From Tausonia pullulans (Eukaryota; Basidiomycota; Tremellomycetes; Cystofilobasidiales; Mrakiaceae), in NCBI GenBank assembly GCA_951802195.1, contig OX637638.1, forward strand, positions 62,001-126,000: a DNA stretch of 64,000 bases, written 5' to 3'. Position numbers and translations under genes: made by a program. The notes below the pieces were generated by a model. The model saw only the letters and a list, made by a program, of their open reading frames with translations, made no database searches and had not been told where the DNA came from. Below are positions 22,201 to 34,258 of the stretch, piece after piece (the first letter of the stretch is position 1; each line of letters begins with the position of its first letter).

Positions 22201-25200
22201 ATGGAGTCCACCCGGCTCGAGGACGAGCTCGCCGTATCGCGACGGGCTCGGCCAGCAGACGGCGTCGTCGTCTCCCCTTCGCACCCTTCCTTCAGTGCCT
22301 CCCCCGTGCCAGAGGCCAAGGGAGAACAGGACGAGGAGATGTCCGGGATGTCTCCCTCGGAGGGCTACTCGAAGGAGAACGCCGAGATTGATGAGCTATG
22401 CTGTGGGTCGTTCGTTACCTGCGCGCTCCTGCGCCCGACGTAAACGAGGTTTGCCCTCACAGCTGATGCCGATCTTCTATTCCTCTCCAGGCATCTGTCT
22501 TCAGAAGGTCAAGGATCGGACCGTCATCATCGGATGCAAGCACGACAGCTTCTGCTTCAGCTGCCTCTGTGTCTGGACGGAGCTGCGTCGGACCTGCCCG
22601 CTTTGCTCCCACCCGATCGGACCTTACCTCATTCACAACCTCTGGGTGCCGTCGCCTCATCCCAAAGTCAGACAGCTCATCGGCGTTCGAATCCAGCCCT
22701 TCTGATACTGACGCTACGGTGGCGGGACGTCCCACAGTTCTACTTGCCCCCACTCGTCACCAAGCCCTCGACTTCGCAATTGCACAACCCGACGCTGCCA
22801 CCGGCTCGGCCGATTGTCCACCGCGCGCCATTCCGTCCACGGTCGCCGGAATTTGACGAGATGGACGAACTCGAACGTCACATAGAGAGGCGTCGTGATA
22901 TCTACCGCTGGGGGCTCTACTGCAAGGTCAGCGGTGCCTTCCATTCAACTTGCTCGAATGACTCGTCTCTAATCGTGGCGTCCTTTGTCGCAGCACGTCG
23001 CCTCGAACTCCAGCACTAGATACAAGCCAGCGCCTAGTCCTGCAATGATTTCGGCCAACCCGTTCGTCCCTTGAAAGCTAGAGGGTATTCTGGTCGCAAG
23101 GCTGATGGTCTATGGCTGCTCCGTCATCACACAGGGATCTCGTCAGCAAGACGACGGCCTGGCTCCGGCGTGAGCTCCGCGTCTGGTCTGATCTGGACGT
23201 CGAGGTAGGTCAGCTTGCCCTGCGTCGCTTCTTACGGACTGGGAAAGCTAACATCGGTTGCCCCGCAGTTCATGGTCGACTACACGGTCTCGCTCGTCAA
23301 GTCATTCGATATCCGTTCGGAGGCGGCCATCAGGCTGCTCGCTGAGTTCCTGGACATTGGGAGAGAGGATGAGCGGAGGACGGCCGAGCACGTAAGTGAC
23401 ATTGGATCGGGCTGGCGGGTTGGGTCTGCGAGAGTGTGATACTGATCGCTTTACCCTTCACGCTCCCAGTTTGCGCACGGTGAGCTATGTATATCTCCAT
23501 TCAAATGGCGCGGGCAAGCTCTGACTTACGCTCGCGGTGTCGTTCACCAGAGCTGTACTCGTTCCTCAGATCCCCTTTCCGGGAGTTAACGCTGTATGAC
23601 GCCGCCGCTCAGGTGAGATACGCCCATTCCCGCTCATGTCGGCGTCCGGCATATTGACCTCCGTCTGCATCGATCTTTGCAGTACGACCCTGTTCCTGCG
23701 TCAGTCGAAAGACGCCTTGCCGAGGAAAGACGCCCCTCGCGCCAAAGGAGCGGTAGGGAACGCTCGCCGGAGCCCTCTGGCTCTCGCCTCCGAGATCATG
23801 ACCCTGCTGCCCCACCACCCACTAAGCGGCGGCGCGCATCTTCGAGTCACGCGAGCTCGTCTCAAACGCCCATCCTCGCTGCGTTGGAGTCAGAGCGCGG
23901 CCTGGGAGAAGCAATGGGCGCTGGCTCCTCGCGACCGAGAACGCCGCCGAGCGACCGAGAGTCCAACGACGACAACGAATCTGATGACGAAAGGGCGGGA
24001 TATCGTCGTGGTCGATCTCGCTCTCCTCTCCGGGGTTCTCACTCGGCTGCGTCTATGTCGGACGCAAGTCACAGCCCGAGATCGCACCGGAGTCCAAGTT
24101 GGAGCTCAAAGCGGTCATATTCCCGCTCGCGGTCTCGGTCTAGGTCCAGGTCCCACGATTGGAGAAACGACGTCAGTCCTGCTCGGCCTCGCTGAGGGTT
24201 ACCGGCGAGCTCTCTCTCTTTCTGACGCTGCCTTTAGGCTCTTCGCTTTCAGAGAGATCGTTACGAGCCCGACATTCTCCCTCCTCGTGACTTTAGCAAG
24301 ACGGACACCTGGCTCTCGCCCGAAGAGGCTGCTCGTCTTAGAGACTTGCGTCTTCGGAAGCTGGAAAGCAGAGCTGCTCAACGAGCTCGCAAACGGGCCC
24401 TCAACGGACCTCGGGACGCGTATAACCAAGCCGGCGGACGGAGCAACCCGCTTGAGCTCATCGACCAGACGGGGACTGCGCCATCGAAGAGACAGCTGGC
24501 CATGGGCATGCGCGCCTGGGGCGACGGATCTACGGCCAGCCAGCCATCAGCATCTTCTTCCTCTCACCCGAGCTATAAACGTCGCCTCGAGATGTCGGAC
24601 AGCGCCATGGATCCTCCGGTACCAATCCACCGCCAGCCGAAGCCTTCACCCTTGATACCTCGCAAGTCGACAGCACCAGGTGGTCTTCGTATCAGTGGCG
24701 CCGCGCTTCGAAGTGTAGCACCAACGCTCAGCATCCGAGGGCGAGCAGCCGGACGACAGGTCGAGTCACAGGCGGATTCTTCGTTGTCCAAATCGGTTGC
24801 CCCGACCCACGAGGAGCGTGCTGCAGGCTCTGTAGAGGAGGCTTCTCCGAAGGCTACTTGCTCCTCCACTGCTCCGAAGGAAAGCGCAGCTCGCAACTTG
24901 CTCCTTCGTCGCCTGGCAGAGGCCAAGGCCGACGCGCTCGAGGCTCAGCAGAGCGTCGTCGTCACATCCCCTGTGCCGCCCTCAACACCTTCAACGACAG
25001 GCACCTCCCCTCTACCTGCCGCATCTCACCGGCCTGCAGAGAAGAAGAAACCGGACGTTAGAGCACTTAAATCTAAAATCCAGGCGCGACTCCAGGAGGA
25101 GAAACGACGGGCCGAAGCCGATAAGGTGGGCACATCGACGATAGAGTCTGCGTCCAAGGTGGCCGAGGCGGGCCTGAGAAAACAACTTCTTGCCCGGCTT

Positions 25201-25209
25201 GGTCGATGA
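22201..25209 (+). CDS. Topors-like RING E3 ligase with RS domain
   Basis: Predicted nuclear ubiquitin (or SUMO) ligase. Ten exons fit: 22201-22402, 22491-22666, 22738-22926, 22994-23061, 23135-23204, 23269-23391, 23470-23479, 23551-23612, 23683-24171 and 24238-25209; total 2361 nt, exactly 787 codons. The C3HC4 RING spans residues about 67-105: CCICLQ, CKHDSFCFSC and CPLC. After it comes a region (FMVDYTVSLVKSF; LYSFLRSPFRELTLYD) resembling the conserved segment downstream of the RING in Topors. Next is an RS domain ending [16 protein letters not shown], and a basic helical C-terminus ending KQLLARLGR. The 10-nt exon 7 encodes FAH. The exon 4 donor (GTTCGT at 23062) is weak but is needed for the frame. 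Topors assignment is inferred from RING plus RS layout. Confidence 0.82.
23470..23479 (+). other. 10-nt microexon in the Topors-like gene
   Basis: TTTGCGCACG lies between a CCCAG acceptor and a GTGAGC donor. Including it joins exon 6 (ending in CAC) to exon 8 (starting AG CTG TAC) in frame as HFAHELYSF. Skipping it shifts the frame. Confidence 0.75.
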
Positions 25210-25258
25210 GCAGGAGGCCATCATGCACAATATATATCAGTCCATATCACCTTTCTGC

Positions 25259-25597
25259 TCAGAGTCGTTTATGAGGGCCGAGCACATTCTCTTTGGCCCG
25301 CTCCAGCTCCCTCTGGTACACCTCCTGTCTTGTATCCCAGACTTGACAAACGACGAGAGAGTCGAACAGATCTGCATTCCGACCTTGATTCTGCTCTCGC
25401 GTCACTCTGATTCGCCCAGAAATCTTGCCTCCCTTCAGGGGCCCGCCCGCCACGCCCAGCCGTGCGCACCGACCAGGAAGGGCGACAACTTTGTCATGCG
25501 TTCGACCGCTTTCGGAAACTTATGATACTTACAGGATGAACCTGATGACGAGGCTCCAGCCGGCTCCGGTTGCTCCACAGAGAATAGGTCCAATACG
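25259..25597 (-). CDS. Possible small membrane protein (partial model)
   Basis: Two candidate exons: 25533-25597 and 25259-25406, with a canonical GTAAGT donor and an AG acceptor in compatible phase. The first encodes RIGPILCGATGAGWSLVIRF, a plausible membrane segment. The second encodes a hydrophilic tail containing DSLVVCQVWDTRQEVYQREL and ends HKRL before TGA. No ATG is found in frame upstream, so a further 5' exon would be needed; it would have to lie within the 240 bp before the sugar transporter start. Family not recognised. It may instead be chance coding potential. Confidence 0.3.
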
Positions 25598-25833
25598 CTG
25601 ACGAGAATAGCCTCACCCAGCTCTTCCCCTGGTTGGCCCCAGGGAGGGCGGGGCGCAGCGTGTGATCGACGCGCGGCTTCCCAGCCGGCTATGACGAGAC
25701 CCCTCCTTCCCCAAGCTCGTCAAGTTGGACCCCTCAGGTCCCCCGTCTGCCCTTGACGCTAGATGAGGTTCCTTTTTTTTTCGCTAGGCAGACAAGGAAC
25801 GAACCACCACCCCTTCTTTCCCTCTCACACATC

Positions 25834-28800
25834 ATGGCCACGACTCTGCAACAGGAGAAGCCTGTTCCCTCACCCGCCGCGGCGCCTGCGCCCGCCACGA
25901 CGACCACCGTCCAATCTGTCTACCCTGCGAAGGCGTCGGAGAACCGCTGGCTTGGCCTGAGGGGCAACGGGTTGATCAACGCCATTACGTGGGTATTGTT
26001 GAACCAAGAGTTGGGGATGCAGGAATGTAATGCTGACTGTCTGGCCTCGTCATACAGTGCCACCGCCACCATGGGCTTCCTTCTCTTCGGTCAGTCATCA
26101 TATGTGTGACCGCCGTCGATACGTGCGTGGATCCTTGCAAGAAGCTGACCTCCAGCCTTATCAATTTGCTCCCTCCGCAGGTTACGACCAGGGTGTCATG
26201 GTGCGCTCTTCGAGAGCAGCGCAAGCGGCCTGCCTGCAGAACGCCAGCTAAAACGTGTTGTTAAATGATCTCTCTCCCCCCTTCAGGCTGGTATCATCAC
26301 GAGCCATCAGGTGAGCTCAGCAGTCCTTGGATCTTGTTTAGCAACGACCTATGTCTGACTCTTTTGATTGTTCTGTTGCGGCTCTTCCAAAGTTCTACGT
26401 GAGTTGCGCCCTGATCAGTCATCTGAAAAGAACCAACGCGCTCTGACCCTCTGGCTCGCTCTACAGGCCGAGTTCCACCAAATTGTCAGCTCGGGGCCGG
26501 ATGACGTTCACGCGGCCACCGTCCAGGGAACAGTTGTTGCCGTGAGTGATACGATCGAATTACCCGATATGCTCAACGGCACACGGATAGTGGCTAATCC
26601 TCGATTTCGTACTGCTAGGTCTACGAGGTTGGATGCTTTGCCGGGGTGAGACTTTCCTTTTGTTTTTACTTGAATGGCGTTCTAACCGCAGCAATCCGGG
26701 CAATGATGTCCCTCGGATGCTTGCACATCTGATGACTAACCTTTGATTCGCTCTCCAGGCTATCCTTGCTTTCTTTATCGCGGAGCCGCTCGGACGACGT
26801 CGCATGATGTATAGTGAGTCTCAACCAACGCGCTTTCGATTTGCTTCGAACGTATTTCTGACTCTGACACGCCTCCCTTCAGTTGGATCCTTCATAATGA
26901 TTATCGGAAGTGAGTCCGAAGCCTCTCTACCTAATATCGAGCCGCCTGGACTGACTTGTTGGACCGCACAGCCGTCATCCAGATCGCCGCCTTCGGACCG
27001 CACAAGGGATTCCTCCAATTCATGGTCCGTCCAAAGTGAAGACGATCCGATGTGGTTCTGTGCTTAGATTAGCTTTTCAACTTCCAGATCGGACGTGTCC
27101 TCACCGGAGTCGGAAACGGAATGAACACCTCGACGATTCCTTCCTGGGTTGCCGAATGCTCCAAGTCTCACAACCGCGGTTTCCTTGTCTGCATTGAGGC
27201 GTCCATGGTTGCTGTCGGAACATTCATCTCGTACTGTGCGTCCTACGCTGCCAGAACCTGTCGTAATGTCACGCCACGCTGATCGAGCTTGTCAACTTGC
27301 CGTCTAGGGATCGACTTCGGAATCTCCTACATTGACTCTTCCGTCTCCTGGAGGGTGAGTCGTTCTTCCTTTACGGACGATACTGGTGTGACATTGACGG
27401 CTGATCCCAACTCATCTTGCTCCAGTTCCCCATCGGTCTTCAAATCCTCTTTGCCATCTTCCTCATTGCCGGTGTTGCCGTCCTTCCTGAGTCTCCTCGC
27501 TGGCTCTTCGTCCACGGGTGCGTTCAAAAGCTCGAAAAGCAAGAAGACCCCTGCATGACAGCTGATACTTTGGCCTCCTTCCTCTAGACACGAGGAGGCT
27601 GCGTCTCAAATCATCGCTGACCTCTCGGACTCGAACGTGGAGGACGAGGAGACCCAGCGCGAGATCCGTATGATCGTCGAGGGCATCAACGCAAGTGCTT
27701 CCATCCAGGGCGGAACTTCCGCTCGAGAGCTCTTCGTTGGCGGCAAGAAGCAGCACTTCCGGCGCATGGCCGTCGGAGCCTCGTCCCAAATCTTCCAGCA
27801 GGTGCGGCGACAAGTCGAGAAGGGAGGATCTGAGCAGTCACTGATGGAGGTTTCCCACCGCAGCTTGGAGGTTGCAACGCCGTCATCTACTACGCCACTG
27901 TCCTCTTTGAGCAGTCTATCAAATTGGATACTCGTCTTTCGCTCGTTCTTGGTGGTGGTGAGTTGTAGGCCTTGGTCGAGCAAGAGGGGGTTCCGCGCTG
28001 ACGGATCTGTAACGGACTCGCAGTCCTTTCGACGGTCTATGCGCTCGCCGCCCTGTCGTCCTTCTTCCTCGTTGAGACTCTCGGTCGCCGCAAGATGTTC
28101 CTCATTGGAAGTACCGGACAGATGGTCGCGATGGTAAGTACAGTCTTTGAGGCTCCAGAGCAAAGAGCAGACGCAGTATGCTCGTCCGGGTCTGACCTCC
28201 CTCTGCCTTATCAAGGTCATCACCTTCGCCTGCCTGATCCCCAACAACATTGAGTCGGCCAAAGGAGCTGCCTTCGGCCTCTTTTTCTATGTGAGGGTTT
28301 GATCACCTCGCTTGTGTCAATCCCTTCCCTGTTGACTCCGTCGTGCACAGATTATCTTCTTCGGCTCTTGCTGGCTTCCTCTCCCCTGGCTTTACCCCGC
28401 CGAGCTCAATCCCCTGCGTATTCGCACCAAGGCCAACGCTGTCTCGACCATGGCCAACTGGTGAGTGAACCTCAATATCCCCACGACGCAAGGTGATTCG
28501 GCCGCATTTCTAACCTGTTTTGTCTCCGATCTCAGGCTCTTTAACTTCCTAGTCGTCCAGGTCACTCCCGTCATGATCTCCTCCATCGGATGGGGTACCT
28601 TCCTCATCTTCGCCTGCGCGAACGCCCTCTTCATCCGTGAGTAGGCCTTTCAATATAACTTCGCGCACGCAACATTTGCCGCTTGGCAACGCATCTCTGA
28701 TCTGCCTTGCTCCCACTAGCCGTCATCTACTTCTTCTACCCGGAGACCAAGGGACGTACCCTGGAGGCCATCGACGTTATCTTCGCTACCGCCTACGAAG

Positions 28801-29139
28801 AGAAGGAGCGACCTACTCACGGTTCGTTCTTTTCCTTCATTATCATCGTATCCTTGCGCTTATCCACACAACGTACTGACGCGCATTCCCCTTATAAATT
28901 GACCTTCAGTCGCCAAGAGGCTTCCTTCCATGACCCAGGCGGAGGTCGAGGCCATGACGGAGAAGCTCGACATCCACGACCAACGCGGTGATGCCGAGAA
29001 GGCGGTTGGCAGCGGGAGCGCCAGTGGTGCCACCACGCCTACGGCTACCCACCCGTCCACTCCTCAGCCTACGTTCGGCGACGAGGCGACGGCCGACCGC
29101 CTTGCTGCATCCCAGGACCAGAGCACCGTCGTCCCCTGA
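25834..29139 (+). CDS. MFS sugar porter (hexose transporter family)
   Basis: Plasma-membrane proton/sugar transporter of the sugar-porter family with 12 predicted membrane segments. About 17 short exons. Visible signatures in order: MGFLLFGYDQGVMAGI (TM1), AFFIAEPLGRRRMMY (loop 2-3 GRR motif), GRVLTGVGNGMNTSTIPSW, PESPRWLFVHG (after TM6), GGCNAVIYYATVLFEQS (TM7), VETLGRRKMFLIGS, and FYPETKGRTLEAIDVIF after TM12. The soluble tail ends TVVP. The N-terminus is Pro/Ala-rich and cytosolic. Substrate cannot be read from sequence. The 3' half is duplicated in inverted, decayed form at about 29.5-30.4 kb. The start at 25834 is the only ATG before the first conserved exon. Confidence 0.93.
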
Positions 29140-29419
29140 ACACTAGATTTCGACATCGTGCCGACGAACCACAAGGTGCAGGCGGCCATACGAGCACGAG
29201 CCTGAGCTTGAGCTGTCGCAGTCACTCTTCTCTCTCTTCCCATACCCTCGCTGTATCGCTAGATGCATAATTTAATGATGACCCTCCAAGCAAGCATACA
29301 AGCCACATGACAAAGCAGATATCTACTTTAAGCGAATGCGCGCCAAGGGTATAAGATCGAGTCGATACAGCTGGCGAGCGAATTCTCAAGGGAGGATGGT
29401 CCGGATTTGAATGAAAGTT
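29140..29419. other. 3' flank of sugar transporter
   Basis: Spacer between the transporter stop and the decayed inverted copy; no gene seen. Confidence 0.5.
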
Positions 29420-29519
29420 TATCAAAGGACGACGGGTCCATCATTCGAGTCGTTCCTGGCATGAGCGTCAATGGCGACCCCTTCGCGGAAGGAAGGAAAG
29501 GAAGGATCACGAAGAAAAT

Positions 29520-30392
29520 ATCCGTCGGAACCGACAGCTATCTCGCTGTCGCCGCAAGTACCGTTAATGTCGAGTTTTTCCGTCATCGCCTCGACCTCGG
29601 CGTTGGTGAGCCAAGAAGAAATCAGCAGATACACTTACGATGACCTCCAAGGGGTGGAGACGATGGATGCACCGCGAATGGCCCGTTTCTTCTCGTACGC
29701 CGTGGAAGAAGTAATTGACGGCTGAGGTCAAGGGCAAGACAGCCAGATGCTGATCGATGAGACTGCAATGGACCAGTTTGAGCGCGACTCAAGAATGAAC
29801 AGCGCGTTGGCCCAGACGAAGATGTGAGAAAGGTCGCCCATTTAGTGGAGGCGGCCATGGTAGGGGTGGCCTCAACGACGAGAAAGTTAAAGACCTGCGA
29901 TGATGAAAGGCGCAAGAAAGCTTTCCGGCCCAGATGAGATTGGCTGTCCGTCTGCAAATCCCACGCGACTCCATGCTTCATTGGCCTACTGACCCAGCTG
30001 AAAAGTCACAGCCTTCAGTCATGGACTCGGACCGCGCTGGTCTCCTCTACGGTCTGCTCACCAGTTGGACATGGCCGAACGGCGTTGGCTTTGGTGCGAA
30101 TATACAAGCGCTGGAGCTCTGGGGAAGGGAAGTTGGCACGATCCGAGAAAATAATCTGACGGGAGATCAGGTCAGGGAGGACTGGGCAATCAACTTCGAA
30201 ACGTGTGGCAGTGCTACTTCTTGCCGCCGACGAAGAGCTCTCGAGCAGAAAATCTGCCCTGGATGGAAGCACTTGCGTTGACGCCCTCGACACTCATACA
30301 TATCTAGCGCTGGCTCTCCTCGTCTTCCACTTTCGAGACGAGAGGTTGGCGTTGATCTGGGCTACGGCTGCCTTGTATCTGGAGTGAAGAAG
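29520..30392 (-). pseudogene. Decayed inverted partial copy of the sugar transporter
   Basis: On the minus strand several blocks match the intact gene at 25834-29139. About 30210-30392 matches 27585-27760, with the same NASASIQG and SARELFVGGKK coding. About 30060-30150 matches 28390-28470, including IRTKANAV and the GGTGAG donor that follows. About 29690-29905 matches 28530-28760, with FNFLVV. About 29540-29620 matches 28925-29010, with AEVEAMTEKLDI. Stops and frame changes interrupt it, and the part matching roughly 27790-28290 is missing. It keeps intron-position sequence, so it arose by DNA duplication rather than from mRNA. The 5' half of the gene was not found in it. It lies tail-to-tail with its parent. 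Confidence 0.85.
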
Positions 30393-31966
30393 GCAAGCTA
30401 AGAGCAGTCAGTTGTCGTGCCTGGAATTCTTCTCAATCATTCTGGGCAAACCTATGGGGGATTGAAAAGCGGTAGACGATGCGACTGGCTAATTGTTGTT
30501 GGAAAGAGAAGAGAGACTCAATAGCTCATCGCCTTCGCAAGAAAAGAAAGAGCGAGCAGCTGGGACAGATGCACGACCCAAGAAGTCGTCGAGAGCCATG
30601 AAGAATCAGGGACGAATCACATGTGATCTTACGCTTGTTGCAGGCACCGTAGGCAGGTAGTCGGTCGACGTGGCGAAGCCATTGCTCGGTGAAAATAGAG
30701 AGGATTTACCGCGAGCGAGCGAGAGAAAGGATTAGTGCTATGTTCCTCGGTGAAACAGACGACAGGCGCCGTCGTCATCCACGACGTGCAGGAAGTCTGA
30801 GCCATTTCCTCCTTCAAATGCTTGTACTTTCTCCTCACGGTTCACCTCGCCGCAGCCAACGTCAGATGAGGCCGAGAAGGCCGCCAATCCATACAGTATT
30901 GGCTACAATGGGGAAATTTACACGTAGGACGGGCCCGAAAGAAAGTGCGAGGAGATGTGCTGGGTCCGAAGAAGGAAGGCCGGCCTCTCTTTGACCGTAG
31001 TGCAGTGAGACATCTTTGTGGACCGAGAAGAGGAGAAAAGCTAGAGGATGGAAGTCCAGGAGCTAGAGAAGAACGGGTCGATATGGCGTGGTCTATAGGA
31101 AGGAAGCAGCAAAAGTGGAAGTATCAAAAGAGAAAAGAGATAACTCCGGGGGGAGAAGCTCCCTTTTGCGTTATGAGGTCACTAGAGCCCCCCCTCTCAT
31201 TCGCTATCATTAATTTTATCAATCGATTTAGGGGTCCACATCTATTAAGAACTCAGAAACAGGACCTCTGCTTTCATCTCGTCTTTTCTGATGTGTCGAT
31301 GGGGTCATTGTTGCTCTCAATGGCTGAAGAGCCAGGCGCGCGTACGTAGCAACAGAGGACGAGACATACTCGCCGGCACATCGCTACCCCAAAGGTCCAG
31401 GCTGCTCAGTCTCAGGAGCAGGTATTGGAGAAGATGAAGAGAAGGGGACCACGCCACGCTTCGCTTCCGCAGTGGATCGCAGCAAGCTATGGAGCCAGGA
31501 GGAAACCCTTAGGATACGCCCTTTCCCCGTCATCAGCGTCTTCTTTACTCTTTCAGTCAACGATGGACAGCACGGAGCATCACGATGGGCATACCAAGCG
31601 ATGAGCTGCTGGTGAATTCAGGCAGCAGCGCGTTGTAGTGCGTAGGCGACACCAAATTATTGGCTCCTCGACTCTTCCTGATGCAGCATATGACAAGCCG
31701 TGATGTCCCAAAAAGCTATGTCAATTCAATCACTACCCTGCTGACCCCCTCTGGCTCACTAATAGTCGAAAGAGAAAGGCGCGATGCAGGAGTCACGATC
31801 AGCCAAACTGGTCATACACTCCCTAGCCGAAGTCGTTGGCAACCGCGTACCGAACGTTGTTGTCGTTCACGAGCGAGAGCAAAGCTAAGTCGAGGAGGCG
31901 ATGGCTTCGGCGCCTTTAGAAAGAAGAGCAAGAGTAATGAGGCAGACAGGTACACGCGCGCGCGCG
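30393..31966. other. Gene-poor stretch
   Basis: About 1.6 kb that is less GC-rich than its surroundings (AT-rich near 31190-31260) and contains only short unrelated open frames. No family, tRNA, terminal repeats or transposase-like coding were recognised. Together with the adjacent pseudogene it looks like decaying sequence. Confidence 0.6.
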
Positions 31967-33004
31967 TTAAGGACAAATACTGGTCAGTGGGCTGAACGAA
32001 ACGCCTGATGACGCTCCTCCCAACTCACGCTGGCGGGCGAAGGCAGCATCTTCCTCAACCTGGCGGTCGTGCTCGCTGGAGCGGACCCAGGCCGAGTACG
32101 TCTTGTAGCCAATGACGGTCAAGATGAAGGCGACGGTGGCCTTCGTGAGCATCGCGAAGCCCTCGCCGTGAGCGATCATAGGTGCTCGAGATCCCCACGG
32201 TCCATTCTGAATGTACCACGCTGGGGGAAGAAGGACAAGGGAGAGGCGCGAGTCAGCGCGAGCCCTAAAAGAGAGGATGCGGCCGGGCTAGGAGGCAGCA
32301 GGCCGTTGGGCTGAAGGAGGACAAGTGAGCAGAAGGACGAGAGACTGCCGGACTCACCGGCCTTCTTCTCGACGACCGACAGGTCGTGCCAGTCGCCCTC
32401 GGCCCGTTCAGTGAGGTGCTGTTGGATCCGCCCTCGGGTGTCCTCATCCATGTACTCCCATGAGTACTCGATGTTGCGGAGGTCAGGGACGTTGCCGTTG
32501 TCGAAGATGGCCGACCTCGTGACGCCGACATCCCAGATGGGCCGCGGAGTCGCGATAGGGTTATAGGCGGAAAGCCTGAAGGTTTAAGCATGAGATCAGC
32601 TCAAGCTTGTGATAGGAAGAGATGAAGGACGAGGACGAGGGATGGCAGGTAGGGATGGACGGCTGTCGCGAGCGTGCCAGGGCAAGCAAGGGACCTCGGG
32701 CCGGGCCCGCGATACTGTTGTAGAGAAGAGGGAGGGAAAGGACAGACTTGTCATAGCCCGAGTACCATGTCTTGCCGTCCTGGGGAAGGAGTCTCGTATC
32801 GGTCTTGACCTCGCCGCGGTACTTGTTGTCTGGGAGGGGGAGGCCGAACGGGTTGGAGCTCGACGGCTCGGAGAGCTTAGAGGCAGTCGCCTCCTTGTCG
32901 AGGATGGCCCCGGCGAGGGAAGACGTCGCGGCCGCCCGGGACGAGGGGACAACGAGAGCGGCGGCCCGGGTGTTACCCAGGACGCGGACGGGATGACGAA
33001 GCAT
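31967..33004 (-). CDS. COX5: Cytochrome c oxidase subunit 5 (COX IV family)
   Basis: Nuclear-encoded subunit of respiratory complex IV in the inner mitochondrial membrane. Exons 32748-33004, 32358-32575 and 31967-32220 sum to 729 nt (242 residues). The presequence begins MLRHPVRVLGNTRAAALVV. The family core is VVEKKAAWYIQNGPWGSRAP, equivalent to the yeast Cox5 segment that contains WYISYGEWGPRRP. A single membrane helix follows (ATVAFILTVIGYKTYSAWV), then a charged intermembrane-space tail. The protein is longer than yeast Cox5a because of an extra N-terminal region. A GTGAGT-like site near 32034 could add an intron at the 3' end; the unspliced reading is kept since it fits in length and frame. 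Confidence 0.85.
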
Positions 33005-34258
33005 CTGAAGGAGGGGAGGAGAGGGAGACGGAAGGGCGCAGAGAGGGGAAGAGGCGGAACGATGGTTAGGAGGGGGTTCACGCGCGAGGAGGGAAGAGAG
33101 GGCGAGCGGGCGGGCCGAAGCCCGAATGAGAGACGGCCCATGCCTCGACTTGACCTCGTTTCATTCATCTCACATGTCTCAAGCTCCAAAGTGTAGATTT
33201 GACGGTTGTGAAGCCTCGTATGGGGCCTGATATTTTGATCTCGAGCACGCCTGATATGCGTTGCCAAGGCGCGAGCTGAAGCCGTAATGCAATCAATCGA
33301 CCTGGCGATCTCGACTCCTTGAGGCTCATCTCTGAACAACCCTCATTTGAACATTCTTCATTGTCAAAGGTACGACAAGGAGTCTCCCTGGACGGCCCAT
33401 TGCTGAGTCCAATGGCCAAGTCTGGCAAATCTGGCTCTGCAGCTGTATCAACTCTTACGGCGCGGCCATCAAAACGCCATGCAAAATATCAGATCCAATG
33501 GATCTTTCATATTCCAACCCTAACATTACCCTCGAGAGTACAACGACCGTAGGCAACGGGAGGAAGCGGAGGGGGGAAGGGAAAAGCGCTATCGCGCGCG
33601 TGCCCCCGACAGAAGTGGGAATGGACAAAGGAATGAGGAGGAGGGGAAGAAGAGAGGGAAAGGCATACCGAAGAAAGCGTAGATCAAAGATGGAGAGAAG
33701 AGAGAGTTGGAAGGAGGAGGGCAGAAGGAGACAAGGAGAAATCCAGGAACGCACCTTCACAATGCTCCACCCTCACCACGAACAAAACATACAGCCCCGC
33801 CATCAGCACCGCCACCGACCCAGCCAGAGACCTAGGCTGCAGTACTTCTCAGACGACTGCCTCGGCCGCCCTACGACCCGTCTCTCGCCCTGCCTGTGCG
33901 CGATCCTTCAACGAGCACTGCGACCATCTGGAACGACTTCCGGCTAGCTCGAGCAACCTCAGCGACGTCGCTCGCTGGCCCCAACCTTCCCGAGCATCTC
34001 CGCATGACTGAATTTTCTGTCCCTTGAGAGGCGGAAGATCTGGGAGGGGGGATGACGATGCTGAAAAAGAGAGTGTGGCGGGAGCTCTGCGACCGGCGGA
34101 CAGAGGAGGTCGCGCAGCAGTGGCGGTCAGAAGAATGCGAGAGGAGCCGATGAACGAAGTTTTTATTTTTATTTTAAGTCGAAAGTTGTGGCACGTATTT
34201 TGCTGACAGAAGTAAGGTTGCAAACATCGACGAACTTCCATCGAATTGAAACGATAAT
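33005..34258. other. Intergenic region upstream of COX5 and tRNA-Gly
   Basis: About 1.25 kb holding the COX5 promoter and then G/A-rich sequence (33540-33760). Open frames here are short and unlike known proteins. Nothing else supported. Confidence 0.5.

Noticed and set aside
25190-25525. Plus-strand open frame after the Topors-like gene
   Set aside because: Composition is poor and no start context or homologue was recognised; the opposite strand has better coding signs.
31190-31260. AT-rich patch as an origin or mobile-element end
   Set aside because: No inverted repeats or target duplications were found around it, and AT-richness alone is not evidence.
31985-32035. Extra intron at the 3' end of COX5
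   Set aside because: A GTGAGT-like donor exists, but splicing leads into a long Ala/Arg tail without family support; the unspliced exon gives a whole codon number and a plausible tail.
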